64,000 bases of DNA from contig MCGT01000007.1 of the NCBI GenBank assembly GCA_002104935.1, positions 372,001-436,000 of the forward strand. Direction: 5' to 3'. The notes under the pieces are model-generated. The model saw only the letters and a list, made by a program, of their open reading frames with translations. It was not told the DNA's origin and did no database searches. Positions within the stretch are counted from its first letter, which is position 1. Each line of letters opens with the position of its first letter. This document shows positions 9,896 through 21,228 of the stretch, piece after piece. The position numbers and the translations under genes were made by a program. The stretch comes from Hesseltinella vesiculosa. Lineage: Eukaryota > Mucoromycota > Mucoromycetes > Mucorales > Cunninghamellaceae.

Positions 9896-11917
9896 TCAGG
9901 GTAAAAAGTCAAAAGAGGCAATGGAAGGGCTGGCAATGACCTTGAGATGACCATGGAGATAGGATTTGATGGCGTCTTCCAGCAAGGGCGAGATGCGGCT
10001 GACAGGATGGCCCTGGATCGCAAGCAGGAATTTGTCACAGTCCTCGTCAGAGAGTTGTGGAGGGGGTAGAGTGCGGCGCCATCGGCTGGGTGGTTCGATC
10101 GAGCGGTTGCGGAAGCCATCCACGTAGCATTTGGCCGACGGGCCGTCGGTGTGTAGGTCGCTCTGCAGCAATAGCCAGCACTGGGGGTATTCGTAAAAGG
10201 CACGGAGGGAGCCACTCCAGGCCACCTGCACACAGAGTTGCTGGTAGGGCAGCGAGATCCAGTAGTCTGGACGGCCAGGGTCGTCATCGCCAGTGAGGTT
10301 GAGCAGCGGTTGCCAAAAGGCATTGGACAAAGAGGACTGGCCGATTTGCTGGGGTTGGATCTGACAGTTGCGGAGCAGCAGGGACTCGATGGCCGGGCAA
10401 GCCGTACCCAGGGTCTCGAAAAAGGAGGCGCCCATGATGGAAGTGTTGGTCAGATGCAGCTGTGACAGGGCTGTGTAGGAGGAAGACCAGGAGGAGGCTG
10501 TCAAGCACACTCGGCCGTTGGTCAGGGTCAACGTTTTCAGTGCGGGAGCTTCGTCCAGGAGCTGGCCCAGGGCCAAAGGTTCGTCATCACCCGAAAAGTA
10601 TGCCTGGCGAGATTCCACGTGGAGACGTTGAAGGCCATGGCAGGGAATATAGCGCAACAGACGGAGAAGAATGGTGGGCTGGGCAACAAAGATGGACAGG
10701 TCTTCTGGCACAGACACGGGTTGGATGGTGGACAGAAAAGACGTGGGCAACCAAGTGACGTTGCCGAAAAAATTATCCAGGTCGATGGACATGCGTCGGG
10801 GGTACGCAAGCTCGGTCAGGTGCCATTGGTCAAGGTCGGGAGCGCGCAGGCTGGGCTGCCAGGATGTCTTTGCGCTCAGATCGAGAGAATCTAGGTTGGG
10901 CAGTTTAACACAGAGAGCAATGAGTAGCAGCAGAAACACATCAAAGCTGACCTGCTGGTCCGAGCCTGTGGTGAGGCCAAGGGCGAGGTGGGTCAGATGA
11001 GGATGGGTGGGCGACAGGGCAGGCAGGAGGCCCAGGGCCTGTTGGCGGCCACTGACGGAAGGCGTGAGGTGGATGGCGTCCCAGAGCGGATGGATGCCGG
11101 CACGCATCCAAGTCAGGGCAGGGTGGGTATCGATGAAGTTGAAAAAGAACGGCAGGTTGGAATGGTCGACGTGGTCGGGGGTGCCGGCGTCCTGGTGGGG
11201 TTGGCAAGTGGTCACGTCCAGAAAGGTGAGACTAGGTCCGGTAGCGTTGAGCAGGGCGACGCTGGCGATACCATGGCGCAAGGACAAACGTTGCAGGTTG
11301 GGAAGCGACACGGCCTTTTTGGCCCACTCGACGGTCAGGAGATGGTTGTAGGTGTCTGACCAATCAAGACAGCTTGTCCACTGGTTCATCAGGGCCTGGT
11401 GGTGGTTTCCTACGGTGCGAAGGCGGCGGTACAGGCGGTAGAGACGAGGAAAGCGGACACGGTGGCGAGGTTCTGGGAAGCGGGTCGGTGGTAGGGGTAG
11501 ACCGATAGGGCTGATTTGCAGGGTAAGGCCCGTCAAGGATTGGTGGTGGTCGAACAGGTGCTCCAGCTTGTCAGCCAGGTCGCTTGACAGGGTCAGGTCA
11601 GGGCCGGCGGGCGAGCAACGACGTTGTCGAAAATACGTAGCCAAGTTCTGTTCAATGGTGTTCCACCTTGTCAAGTCCACCTCAAAGTTTTGGAAGACCA
11701 GTCGTCGTGTGCGACCTACAGGCTTGGAGTTCCTTAGCAGCATATCATGATCTTTGTCTTGCGTGGTGACCCGGAATACTCCTCTTTCCTCATACAGAGA
11801 TGTGGCACACGTATAGCAGGCCATATTCAGTAGGCGTAAGGTTTTGACATCGCTTATTGAAAGATGGTGAGCAATCGACAAGAAGAGTTCATTTGGGAGA
11901 GGGGAGAATCGGTCCAT
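9896..11917 (-). CDS. F-box-like / leucine-rich protein, intronless
   Basis: About 673 aa in one exon. The start at 11917 gives MDRFSPLPNELFLSIAHHLS, a typical F-box opening (LPNELFLSIAHHL...DVKTLRLLNMAC). F-box proteins bind Skp1 and select SCF ubiquitin-ligase substrates. Downstream are irregular leucine-rich segments (LPNLQRLSLRHG, PSLTFLDVTTC, LPNLDSLDLSAK, LQRLHVES, ALKTLTLTNGRV, SQLHLTNTSI, IESLLLRNCQ). The gene lies between GST copies 3 and 4. It has no intron, unlike neighbours, and looks clearly richer in G and C than its flanks, which may mean retroposition or later insertion (inference). Substrate unknown. Confidence 0.75.
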   Translation of the reverse strand: MDRFSPLPNELFLSIAHHLSISDVKTLRLLNMACYTCATSLYEERGVFRVTTQDKDHDMLLRNSKPVGRTRRLVFQNFEVDLTRWNTIEQNLATYFRQRRCSPAGPDLTLSSDLADKLEHLFDHHQSLTGLTLQISPIGLPLPPTRFPEPRHRVRFPRLYRLYRRLRTVGNHHQALMNQWTSCLDWSDTYNHLLTVEWAKKAVSLPNLQRLSLRHGIASVALLNATGPSLTFLDVTTCQPHQDAGTPDHVDHSNLPFFFNFIDTHPALTWMRAGIHPLWDAIHLTPSVSGRQQALGLLPALSPTHPHLTHLALGLTTGSDQQVSFDVFLLLLIALCVKLPNLDSLDLSAKTSWQPSLRAPDLDQWHLTELAYPRRMSIDLDNFFGNVTWLPTSFLSTIQPVSVPEDLSIFVAQPTILLRLLRYIPCHGLQRLHVESRQAYFSGDDEPLALGQLLDEAPALKTLTLTNGRVCLTASSWSSSYTALSQLHLTNTSIMGASFFETLGTACPAIESLLLRNCQIQPQQIGQSSLSNAFWQPLLNLTGDDDPGRPDYWISLPYQQLCVQVAWSGSLRAFYEYPQCWLLLQSDLHTDGPSAKCYVDGFRNRSIEPPSRWRRTLPPPQLSDEDCDKFLLAIQGHPVSRISPLLEDAIKSYLHGHLKVIASPSIASFDFLP

Positions 11918-12182
11918 GGGAAAACGAGAATAGATAAAAAAGTGGGGCAGAACTGACGGTCGTAAAAAGGGAACAATGACAATTAGAGAGAGAAGAGATG
12001 CATGCAATAGTTAGAACGAGAGGATAAGTTAGATTAGAAAAGATATAAAAAGGGAGTGGAAAAAAAGGGCATCTCCGAAAGTGGCGCTTTGATTTTTTTT
12101 TTTTTCAGCCAAGCAGCTACGCAGCCCCGCGCCACATACAAAATTAGCCATTCAAGACAAATTCTTTTATTTTAACAGGTAT

Positions 12183-12996
12183 TCATTCGGCATCAGCGAG
12201 AGAGGTAAAGTATTCGGAAAGGTTGGGTCGTTGCTGAATGGCTTCGATGAAGCGGGCAAGGTTGGTGTAGGTCTTGGCCAGATCAAGAGCACGATCGTCA
12301 TCCATGTTGTGATACACCAAAAAGTCAACATAGGAGATCTGGACATCAAAAAAGAGTTCATGGGTGACACCAAGCGCTTTTTCTATTTATTACCTCAGAG
12401 CCAAGGATAAAAGGACCATCGTTGACACCATAGACGTTTTCAAAAATACCAAGGAATTTCTTGGTATCTTCTTCAACGTGCTTTTTCAAGGCTTCTTCCT
12501 CACCTCCACGGAAGAATTGACGATAGCTGTGGAACCAGTCCGAGCAAGTGTCAGCCAACGTGTCCAAGTAATGACGTTGTTCATCATCGGAGCCACCGTA
12601 TTTGCCTGTGGTTTAAATTCCGCCGTCAGTCCCACTGCAGAACATGGCCCAACCGCTCATTTTTTGTTCTTACCAAGCTTGCACGACAAATAGCGCATGG
12701 TGGGGAGCGTCTTTGCGTAGAATTTGCCATCGATTTCCACAGCAGGCATGGTAGAAGCATAGATGTTTTGTTCAGCCATCTTCTTCTTCAATTCCAGCCA
12801 TTCTTCACGGGTATGACGCAAGTATTCATAGGTCAAACCAGAGTCCTTGAGCATCAAGTTCACATTTTCACCTAGGGCCATCGTGGCTGAGATTAAAAAA
12901 GACATGAGCCTTTTTGCCAACATGTTCATTTTACTTACGCTTGGCAGTAGGGATCACAAAGTAGTGGAGAGTGACTTTGGTGTTGGAGAAAGGCAT
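12183..12996 (-). CDS. Glutathione S-transferase, tandem copy 4
   Basis: Fourth GST, separated from the other three by the F-box gene. Start MPFSNTKVTLHYFVIPTAK. N-terminal domain: MALGENVNLMLKDSGLTYEY, MPAVEIDGKFYAKTLPTMRY and LSCKLG. C-terminal domain: YGGSDDEQRHYLDTLADTC, a Gly-Glu insertion FRGGEEEALKK, GPFILGSE and ISYVDFLVYHNMDDDRALDL, ending SLADAE. Four exons: the last intron of copies 1-3 is absent, so LAKTYTNLARF is read through. Closest to copy 1 by eye. Confidence 0.87.
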
Positions 12997-13295
12997 GTTG
13001 TTTGATTAGATAAAGTTACGAGACCTGACGCCATGTCCCTTTTTATACTTTTTTCGGTAACCATCTTGTCCCTCTGGATTACAAATCAAAACCGAAGGGA
13101 CTGCTGTCGTATTTTAAGCACATGCTTTATTTTATGCAATAAGTACGTGTCTTCCTCTTCAAAAGGAGGTGCACCTTGCATTCATTTGCTCAGCCTCCTT
13201 CACATCCTTCTGGACGCACTATGCCAAACATCGGAGTTGTCAAAAAAAGGCAATCGTCAGCAGAACTCCACTTTTATTTTCTTCTTTCTCATTCC

Positions 13296-14689
13296 ATGAG
13301 CATCCTTTTCTCATCCGATCACGTTGACATTGTGGACTGCTCTGCGGCCTTTGCCATCCCTCCCCATCACTCGTTACACCCCCAAGACTTTCAACTCGAT
13401 AAACCTTATTTCGCCTCGTCCAAGTCTTCGCCCGCCAAAAAACAAAAGATCAGTGTCACTGATCACCAAACACAAGAACGTCATGATCACCTCAGACCAT
13501 TCGTCACTGCTCAACTAGAAGCTTGTCAAGCCTATTGGGATTCATTGCCTACTCCTACAGAGCTACCCGGCCAGCCCACCAATGATCCTCCCCCATTAAA
13601 TCTACCTGACTGGATCCCCATGGCCAATGCTGCGCGACGCTTTGCTCAGCAAGACGAGCTCCCTCTGGACGTGTCTCAAGGTAAGCCACATAGGCGTGAA
13701 AAGCGAGAACCCACACACACTCTTTTTTTTTTTTCCGGTCTAGACCTTCAAGACCTGCCCTTGCTCGATCTCTTCAACCGCAAGGTGATCAACGACAGTG
13801 ATCAATGCAGTTCCCTTCACGTTGCTTCTTTTGGTCAATACCTCGTCCCTCGTCACACTAAATTCGTCATGAGCGACTTGGACAATATTGATCTTTTGCG
13901 ATCAGGTAACCCTTTGTTTTTTTGCAAACAAAAAAGCAAGAGGCGCAGGAATCACGATTTTTTTTTTTTTCAAAATAGAAAATGACGTGTTTGACTTGAT
14001 TGTCATGGATCCACCTTGGCCAAACAAAAGTGGTAATCCACGCAATTCTTTCTTCTGTGTCCTAGCCACTGACTCTTTCTTTTTTTTCCCACCCTCTCCC
14101 TAGTGCACCGATCGACAGATTATGAAACTCAAGATATTTATGATCTCTTCCACCTTCCAATCAAATCTCTGATCAAGAACCAAGGCTTGGTGGCCGTGTG
14201 GGTGACCAATAAACCAAAGTACCGACGGTTCATCTTGGACAAGCTCTTCAAAGCGTGGCAGATGACCTGTGTGGGCGAATGGTTGTGGCTCAAGGTGACC
14301 TCCAGCGGCGAGCCGGTCTTTCCGTTAGACTCGCCCCACCGCAAACCTTACGAGCAATTGATCCTCGGCCGCTACCAACCTGACGACACCTCGCCTACTC
14401 TTCCGAATCCTCCACAACAACATGTGCTCATAAGCGTGCCTTCTATTCGACATTCCAGAAAGCCGCCTTTGGGAGGTAAGCCACCAAGGTGCATAAAATC
14501 GCCTTTCCTGACTCTCTTTTTTGTGCAGAGGTCCTTGCTGATTTTCTGCCGAAACAGCCCGCCTGCTTGGAGCTGTTTGCTCGGTGCTTGACCCCTGGCT
14601 GGACAAGCTGGGGAAATGAATGCCTAAAATTTCAACATGAATCCTATTTCATCTCCAATGATACCCCTCATTCACCTTCTGCATCATGA
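13296..14689 (+). CDS. METTL4-like N6-adenine methyltransferase (MT-A70 family)
   Basis: SAM-dependent adenine-N6 methyltransferase. Five exons: 13296-13680, 13744-13905, 13979-14032, 14104-14475 and 14529-14689. The catalytic DPPW motif is in exon 3 (VFDLIVMDPPWPNKS). The family signature continues with VHRSTDYET, VAVWVTNKPKYRRFI, SGEPVFPLDSPHRKPYE, LILGRYQ, HSRKPPLGE, CLELFARCLTPGWTSWGNE and LKFQHESYF. Together these point to METTL4 rather than METTL3/14 (family knowledge). METTL4 proteins methylate U2 snRNA and have been linked to DNA 6mA; early-diverging fungi are reported to have abundant 6mA. Part of exon 1 is duplicated at 22752-22913. Confidence 0.9.
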
Positions 14690-15514
14690 TAAAAAAAGCA
14701 TCCTCTGTTCAAACTTCGCTTCTCTTCGTTTTTTTTTTTTTTTTTTTTTTTGGCACCTCCCCTCCTATCACTTGAATTTGTAGCCATGCCTATGCTTGAA
14801 ATATATAGGCGTTAGGATAAATAATGGCCATGGCAGAAGTGCTTCTGCACCTCCTACCGTATGCGTCAAAGAACCTTTGGCTGTTGGACGACGAAACCGC
14901 TCTCATTGTTCCTATTGGTTTTTGTGGCTCCCCGGTATAATTCCCCTATAAAATCACTTTTGAGGCAGAGTAAAGCAATAAACGAAGGTCGTTTTTTATT
15001 TTCATGTAAAAAATGGGGATATGGGAACCACTTGGAAAACGAGATAAAAAAAAAAAAGAGGGCAATCAGCGGAGCGCCTTGTTCTCTTGGTGCTGCCAGT
15101 AACCACGGTACGTATCGTTTTGGCGACTTATCTGTGATCTTGTCCAGGGACGAGCCAGGGCGGTTGGGTCTGTTATATTTGCTGAAACAGGAGATGTCGA
15201 CCGAAGGAGAGAGAGAATAACCAATTTTTTTTACTACTGATCATGGTCAACAACATTGTGATCGCAGCCGTGGGTCTGCCACGAATCGACCTGGTTTTCT
15301 TCAATACCAAAACATTCATCTTCGCACCTGTGCAAAGATTTCACATTGTTCCAATCACTCACCAGCAGCAAAACCGTATTCGTTTTTTTTTTTTTTACTA
15401 TACCTCAAAAGCGACATGAGCCATCTTTATTTTTTTACTCTGCTAAAAAAAGTATGGCCTCTCTTGCAATGTCACCATTAAGACAAAAAATAAAAAAAAG
15501 CATCTAGTCAGCCC
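14690..15514. other. Intergenic, unresolved
   Basis: No confident gene. A 22-T run lies at about 14730-14751. On the minus strand, 15060-15430 contains open segments with plausible GT-AG borders (for example CEDECFGIEENQ near 15330), but the frames cannot be joined unambiguously. It may be a small spliced gene or a relic. Confidence 0.3.
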
Positions 15515-15680
15515 AAGCGTAGAACGAGCAGGCATGTTATCATGGGCACCAAGGTTTGAAATAAAAGGAGGCAATGGCACCATCCATTATCAAAGCATCA
15601 GAGAAAAAGTGGTCGGTGGAAGCACTGGATACACTTTCTAAAAGAGAAAATCGTTAAAGGTTGGGCTCGGACAAATATTT
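15515..15680 (+). repeat. Dispersed repeat family 3, copy 1
   Basis: Shares CCAAGCG, CACCAAG, TTTGAAATAAAAG, GCAATGGCAC, ATCAAAGCAT and AGAGAAAAAGTGGTCGGTG in the same order and orientation with 22105-22280. No coding potential. Confidence 0.6.
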
Positions 15681-15724
15681 TAGTTTAGCTCTGGATGAAG
15701 TGATCGAAGAGGATTGACAAGGTC

Positions 15725-16055
15725 GTAATAAGCAAAGAACCCTTCTGGCTATAATCAGATGGAGATGCAATGTATTTCTTTTTATTTGTCTCGCGTGTGC
15801 TTCCTAATGATCATTAACATCCTGACATTGCTTAAGTGATGCCGACATGTTCTTCCCAGCCATCACTCCTCGCCATTCGCCCAACGTAAATGCTCGCCAC
15901 CGACGTCACTTGAAGACCAAATATTATCTCATGGTTGATCGCTTAGGGCAACAGCAGGCTGCTTCTTTGGAAACCTCACTCAAAAGAGGTTGCCAGCCCG
16001 TTAAAGCCTGAACTTCGCCCGACTCCTGGCGTCCCTACGCCACGCCTTCTTGTCG
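15725..16055 (+). pseudogene. Decayed copy 1 of the unnamed FWLYLEE family
   Basis: Contains the end of an exon-1-like segment (about 15733-15765), an intron-like stretch starting GTATTTC, and exon 2 beginning MFFPAITPRHSPNVNARHRR, then HLKTKYYLMVDRLGQQQAAS. The frame is lost at about 15985, where the family sequence ASxxKPEL is shifted, and the copy stops near the PTPRLL segment. Homologous to the genes at 25643-26823 and 27109-29360. Confidence 0.7.
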
Positions 16056-16284
16056 CATGTGCTTCTGTTATAAGGAATAATACCAATGATAAAAAGAACG
16101 CTAATAAACATGGTGATAAATGGCTAATTGGGAAAATGGTGACAAGGAATCACCCCGGAGTCAACCATGCTACAGTTTGAGAACTGGAAACCCCGCTGCA
16201 TTTTTCTATTTTTTCTTTTGGCATTTTTTTCTACCTAATGTTACACTTCTGACTGGCTCTGTCGATGCTGTAAGGTGCTGGAGG

Positions 16285-17495
16285 AACGATCTCACTGACG
16301 ATGAAATACACGCAGTCAGAAAAGACCTATTTTGGTTATATATGGAAGATATCGAAAGGTATTTCTTTTTATTTGTCTCTTGTGTGCTTCATACTCATCA
16401 GTAACATCCTGACATAGCTCAAGCGATCCAGACATGTACATGCATGCTGACACCCCGCGCAACTCCCCCAAGTTGCATGCTCGCCTGCACCGTCAGCTCA
16501 TGATCAAACATCGTCGTATGGTTGATCGTTTGTGCCAGGTGCAGGTAGCTACATTGCGATCCTTGCTTGAGAAGTTTGCAAGCTCAGTCAACCCTGAACT
16601 TCTCCCGGCTCCTCAAGTCCCCAGGAAGCTTCGCTATCAACAAGACTTGGAGGTAAAAGTGAATGTTACAGGATGTATACGACAAATGATTTGACTTCTT
16701 TTATTCTCAAGGCAATTTGGAGTCAGCTCCTGAATGCGAAGTTGGAGGAGTTTAGGCAGCAAGATTATGTCGTTGAACAAGATCACCAAGCGGCCCTTGC
16801 TGCCTTGGAGCAGCCGACCAGTCACCATCTGCTCGCGTACAACCTCAGCCTTTGACCTGCTCTCAACCCCGTGATCCCCGACTGCAAAGCCTGTCGCCGC
16901 CCTTGAAGGACGTCACTCCTGCAATGATGACGTCGTTGGTGACATCCTTGTATACTGCCACTCTGTCTTCCTCGTCTTCCTCGGCTGCCTCCTCTGCCTT
17001 GGCTTCCTCCTCTGCCACAACAGATCCTCAGCCGCGACATGCCCTTCTTCCTAAACAAACTTCACGGTCATATCGCACTGACAATCCTAATATGCCTCGG
17101 AAATGCCATATAAAGAAACCAACACAAGCTTATAACTAATATTTTTTCGAAAATCCCAAATCCATTTTTATAAGTTTAAATGGTATTGACTGTATCTAAC
17201 CATCATTGGCAAATTGGGTACCATTAACATCGCAACGACCAAGTATTTCGCCTGCGCAATGTACGAAAACAAAAGATACCTTGACGAAACTCTCCTCCTT
17301 GGCCCTTGTGATCTTTTCCAAGGAATTGCCCGATCCAACCGTGGTGCTAGATTTGAATATCTTGTTGAAATTGGCCAATGGCGGCAAATCTACGCTTGTG
17401 ACTATTTGGTGAATTGCGCATTGGCACTCTGGAAGCGATCCAAGCCGCCCTCAACAATCCTCTCCAACAAACCCCCGAGAAAATTTGTTGAATTT
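16285..17495 (+). pseudogene. Decayed copy 2 of the unnamed FWLYLEE family
   Basis: Retains all parts of the family but not one reading frame. Exon 1 has DEIHAVRKDLFWLYMEDIER with a GTATTTC donor. Exon 2 (about 16432-16650) has ADTPRNSPKLHARLHRQL but lacks the central PTPRLLTGTD block. Exon 3 has AIWSQLLNAKLEEFRQQ and HQAALAALEQ, then a frame change. Later come QPRDPRLQSL, MMTSLVTS, SYRTDNP and GKLGTINIATTKYFAC, with GETLLLGPCDLF-like and GARFE-like segments. Several frameshifts make a functional product unlikely. It lies directly downstream of decayed copy 1. Confidence 0.75.
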
Positions 17496-17805
17496 GTGTT
17501 TGGATACGGTCAAGGATTCATTACTACGGGTCAACTGAAGTTATTATGACCTTTATTCAGTGCCGTTCCCATCGCCTTACCACCAAAACATGTGTTTCTC
17601 CGTCTTCTAGCAAAAGCGCTGCTCTCAAGAGTGAATGTGCTGATACATATTTTTCAAGAAGACCTGGAGGTTCCCTTAAAAAAAAAAACATTTTTATTTC
17701 AAAAGGGAGGGAGGGGGGGGGAATCAAGTGAAAGAAGGAGAAGATGAGGGAGCAACATGGGCGGTAGCCAAAGGTTCTAAAGAATCAAACGAGCAAAGTT
17801 TTTTT

Positions 17806-20523
17806 TTACACAGAAGCAACGATCTCGTCGGCCTTTTGGAGAGCCTCGATCATTTTCTTGCATTCCTTTCGTCGTTGCTGGGTGAATTCGGATTCTTGTA
17901 ACAGCTCGTCAAGCACGTCCATCTTGTAAAGCTCAGCCAACAGTTCACGTTGCAGTTCGTCCTTTGCTCGGCTAACCAAATTCAACATAATGGCCTTTGG
18001 CACCATATCAATCATCGTGCGCTTGACAATATTATAATAGGACTGGATCAGCAACTCTACAAGGAGGAAACAAAAAATAAGATGAGTCTTGATCAGCATT
18101 TGTGAACAAGGGGGTGTTTTACTGATGACTTCGGTTTCCATATGTTCACGATCCGACAAGGCGCCAGTAGCTTTGAGAGTGGCAGGAGGCTAAGAAACAC
18201 AACAATGTCATGACCTGCGTCTCATGTCGCTTTTTTTTCTTACCGAATCAAAAACAGCAGCATCCATCAAAGCACTGCCAGATTTCTTGGGTTTCTTGTT
18301 ACCGCTGAAGAAACTGCCGAAGAAACCGTCCGAGTTGCTGGAATCCAGACTCAGGTGGCTATTGCTTGTGGAGAGGGTGGATTGACCGGGGGCATTGCGG
18401 CTGGCAGGTTTATCGGTGCCGTTGGTGCCATTGGCTTGAGGTTTGGGATGAAGTTTTTCATTGACAATGGCAATAGCTTGGTGACCATTCAAAAAGTCGT
18501 CGTGTGCAGTGTTGATATAACAGGATTCCATGCTAGGAAGAGAAAAAAAAGTGAATAAATGGATGTTGTTAAGATGACAGGCCCGTTTACTTGACAAGGT
18601 CTTGCACCAGTTTGGTGGTAGGCGTCATGGCTTTCTTGAGGAAAGCAATGACCACAGCATAAAACTTGTCTTTCATGGCGGGGAACCGTTTGAAGAACTA
18701 GAAACAGGGAGCGTCAGCATGGTTCGGGTGGAATGGATAAAAAGAAGGTAGTGGACGATGTCTTACCTGCTTGGTCAAGAGCTGGCCGAGGATGCGGACG
18801 AGTTCATCATAGACCATATTGACACACTTGACACTGGGGTCTTCGAAGCGCTTGATTTGCTGCTTGATGATAACTTCAAAGGCGGTGGTGGCGACAAACA
18901 AAGCGGGTGAAGAGCCAGAAGAGTTGTAGAGGATGGTGCGGATATCGGCGTCTTTTGTTTGTTCCAGGGGATCGATGCTCTTGATACCATTGGCGTAGAG
19001 CTCATGGAAGACAAAGCTGATACGAGCACCACCAGACAATTCAAAGCTGGACAGGTCATTGGAGTTACCATCGATGATGGTGCGGAATTCGGTACAGAAC
19101 TCCGTGATGATGTTGAGCACAAGGTTGGCCTGGTTGCTCTTGCCGTCGCCCAAATTATCGCCCAATTGGGCGAGTTCTTGTTGATACTTGATCAGAGCGG
19201 CCTGGATTTTAGCCTTGATTTCAGGCAGCGTGTTACGGATGTGGTGCATCAGGATCATGTTTAGCTTGCGAGCCAAGAAGGGAGTGCCACAGTATTGTGC
19301 TTTGCTCTTGTAGGAGGCGTGGTTTTCAAAGAATTGATGTTCAGCGTCCAACGCTTTGCCGATGGATTTTTTGGTGTCTATATCACGTTGACCGCGATTC
19401 ACCACAGGCACGTAACCTACGAGAGAAGAGCCAGGGGGATGAGCCCACGGTGAAAAGATCCTTCTTTTTACCTAAGCGCAAAGGAATGACTCGGCCGGCC
19501 AAGATATCAATCACATCGGTGCCTTCGTCCATCAGATCGATTTTGGTCAGCACACCGATCGTGCGCAAGCCTTCGGGGTCCACTTCACGAGCAAGCTTCA
19601 GACCATCGGAATTGGCCAAATCAGTGTTGGCAGCGGTCACGGCCAAGATAATGGCGTTGGGCTTGGTGATGTACTTTAAGATCATTTCACGGATTTGCTT
19701 TTCGATATCCTTGGGCTGATCACCTACTGGCACCTAATGGGATAAAGGGGTCGGTCCCTCCTTCGCAGTGCCTCCCTTTCTTTTTTCCGACTTGCCCACT
19801 TACCTTGGTCAGACCTGGCAAATCCACCATCGTCAGGGTCAGCACCTTGGGTGAAAAGATACGCAAATTGATGGGCTGGGGAGAAATGCCTAGGCAATAA
19901 AAAAAACGTGAGCTGACAAGTGTCATTCTTTCATCTTTGGCCATACCCAAGTTCTTGCCCGTCTTCAATTCAGTATCACGGACGATTTCTTCACGGATTT
20001 TGTCAAAGTCAAAGAATTTTTGGCCAGGCAAATGCAGAAACTCGCCCCATTCATCGAGATTTTCGCCGTTGCTCTTTGGCACCACGGCTTCTTCGCCTTC
20101 CTTGTCCGCCTTGGCAGCTGCTGGGCGATTGATCAGTTGCAACACCTGGAAGAGAAATAAAACGGTTAAGTGGATTAGTCACCCCCCACGGTTTTCATCA
20201 TCTTACCAAGGGACGACGGGTGACAATGCCACTGCCTCTAGGAAGAAAATCTCGGCCGACGATGTTTTCCAGGACTGAACTTTTACCACTACTTTGCGAA
20301 CCGATCACAGTAATCTGGGGCAAATCAACGGGATTGTGCACGCCAACAGTAGCAAAAGCATCTTGGAGCTTGTTCACTGGGAAGGGAAACAGGGTGAAAA
20401 ACGGATGAGCCAGGAGTTTCACATCATCTCTCTTTTTTTGTTTATTGTTTTTGCATGCGTGTCTGTTTGAACCATTGTTTTTCATTCCGATGACTTACCT
20501 GTTGTAATAAGACTAGAATCCAT
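17806..20523 (-). CDS. VPS1: Dynamin-like GTPase Vps1
   Basis: Dynamin-family large GTPase for vacuolar/endosomal sorting, endocytosis and peroxisome fission. About 10 exons, starting MDSSLITT. P-loop GSQSSGKS is followed by [27 protein letters not shown] (G3), [24 protein letters not shown] (G4) and [11 protein letters not shown]. The middle domain has [15 protein letters not shown] and [13 protein letters not shown], then a spacer with [18 protein letters not shown]. The GTPase effector domain ends [20 protein letters not shown]. There is no PH or proline-rich domain, as in Vps1 rather than classical dynamin. Introns checked at the GTPase-domain borders are GT-AG and keep frame. Confidence 0.95.
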
Positions 20524-20884
20524 GGTTGACAAAAAAAAAAAAAAACGTCAAATGAAAAGAGCAAGAGGTGTTTTCGTTGGACAAACGAAAAAAGAGGGCA
20601 AGAAAAAAAAAAAAAAGGGAAATTTTAGCTGGGTGCCAACGTTGTCCGGAGTCTGAAAATCAGCAGAGACAGCAGGCTTTGGAGCTGTGGTTTACAGTAC
20701 CGGTGCTGCACTCGTTTCTCACCTTACTTATTGCTAATGGCAGCAAGTTGTTTATTTGAGATGTGAATAATATATTTTTGGAGGTGAGCCAGTCAAACGA
20801 TTTGCTAAATTGTTTTCAAGTGCTTGAGCACTTAAAGCAAGCGCGTGCGAATTTTTTTAGTGTGCCAGCCTTCTGGCTTTCCCC
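20524..20884. other. Intergenic, VPS1 promoter side
   Basis: A/T-rich with two long A runs (about 20528-20542 and 20603-20617). No gene seen. The VPS1 promoter must start here. Confidence 0.35.
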
Positions 20885-21228
20885 TCCGCTGTCTGAGAGA
20901 GTGACAACTTTATCAGGGTCATTTCTCATCATTTTGCTGCACTGCGATTTTTGATCAGATGGCCAGGGGGTTCCCTGCGGAAAATGGCCGGTTTTTCATT
21001 TTTTTCAGCTGAGGAATCGGAAGTGTCAAAACGAAACTGATCAAACGTTGGCTGGGCAACCTTCGCCAATCGACCTGATTTTTTCAGTGGTATCATCATT
21101 CATGCATATGCGTATTCTTTCAAAATTCCATAAATATCTAGTCAGTCGAAACTGCTGTGCAGTGTTGACGTCCTCCGCAAATAAATTTCTGATCGAACCT
21201 GTTGGGCCTAAAAAAACCATTTCTGGAC
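20885..21228 (-). repeat. Dispersed repeat family 1, copy 2
   Basis: On the minus strand it reads GCACTGCACAGCAG-like, GCATATGCATGAATGATGAT, CTGAAAAAATCAGGTCGATT, CCAGCCAACGTTTGATCAGT, TTTGACACTTCCGATTCCTC, GGGAACCCCCTGGCCATCTG and ATCAAAAATCGCAGTGCA, ending CTCTCTCAGACAGCGGA. The same order of blocks is found at 24783-25180 and 52285-52665. Confidence 0.75.

Noticed and set aside
9868..10323. Minus- and plus-strand frames inside the F-box gene (also 10237-11359)
   Set aside because: Shadow frames of a GC-rich intronless gene; the 673-aa frame with F-box and LRR pattern explains the region.
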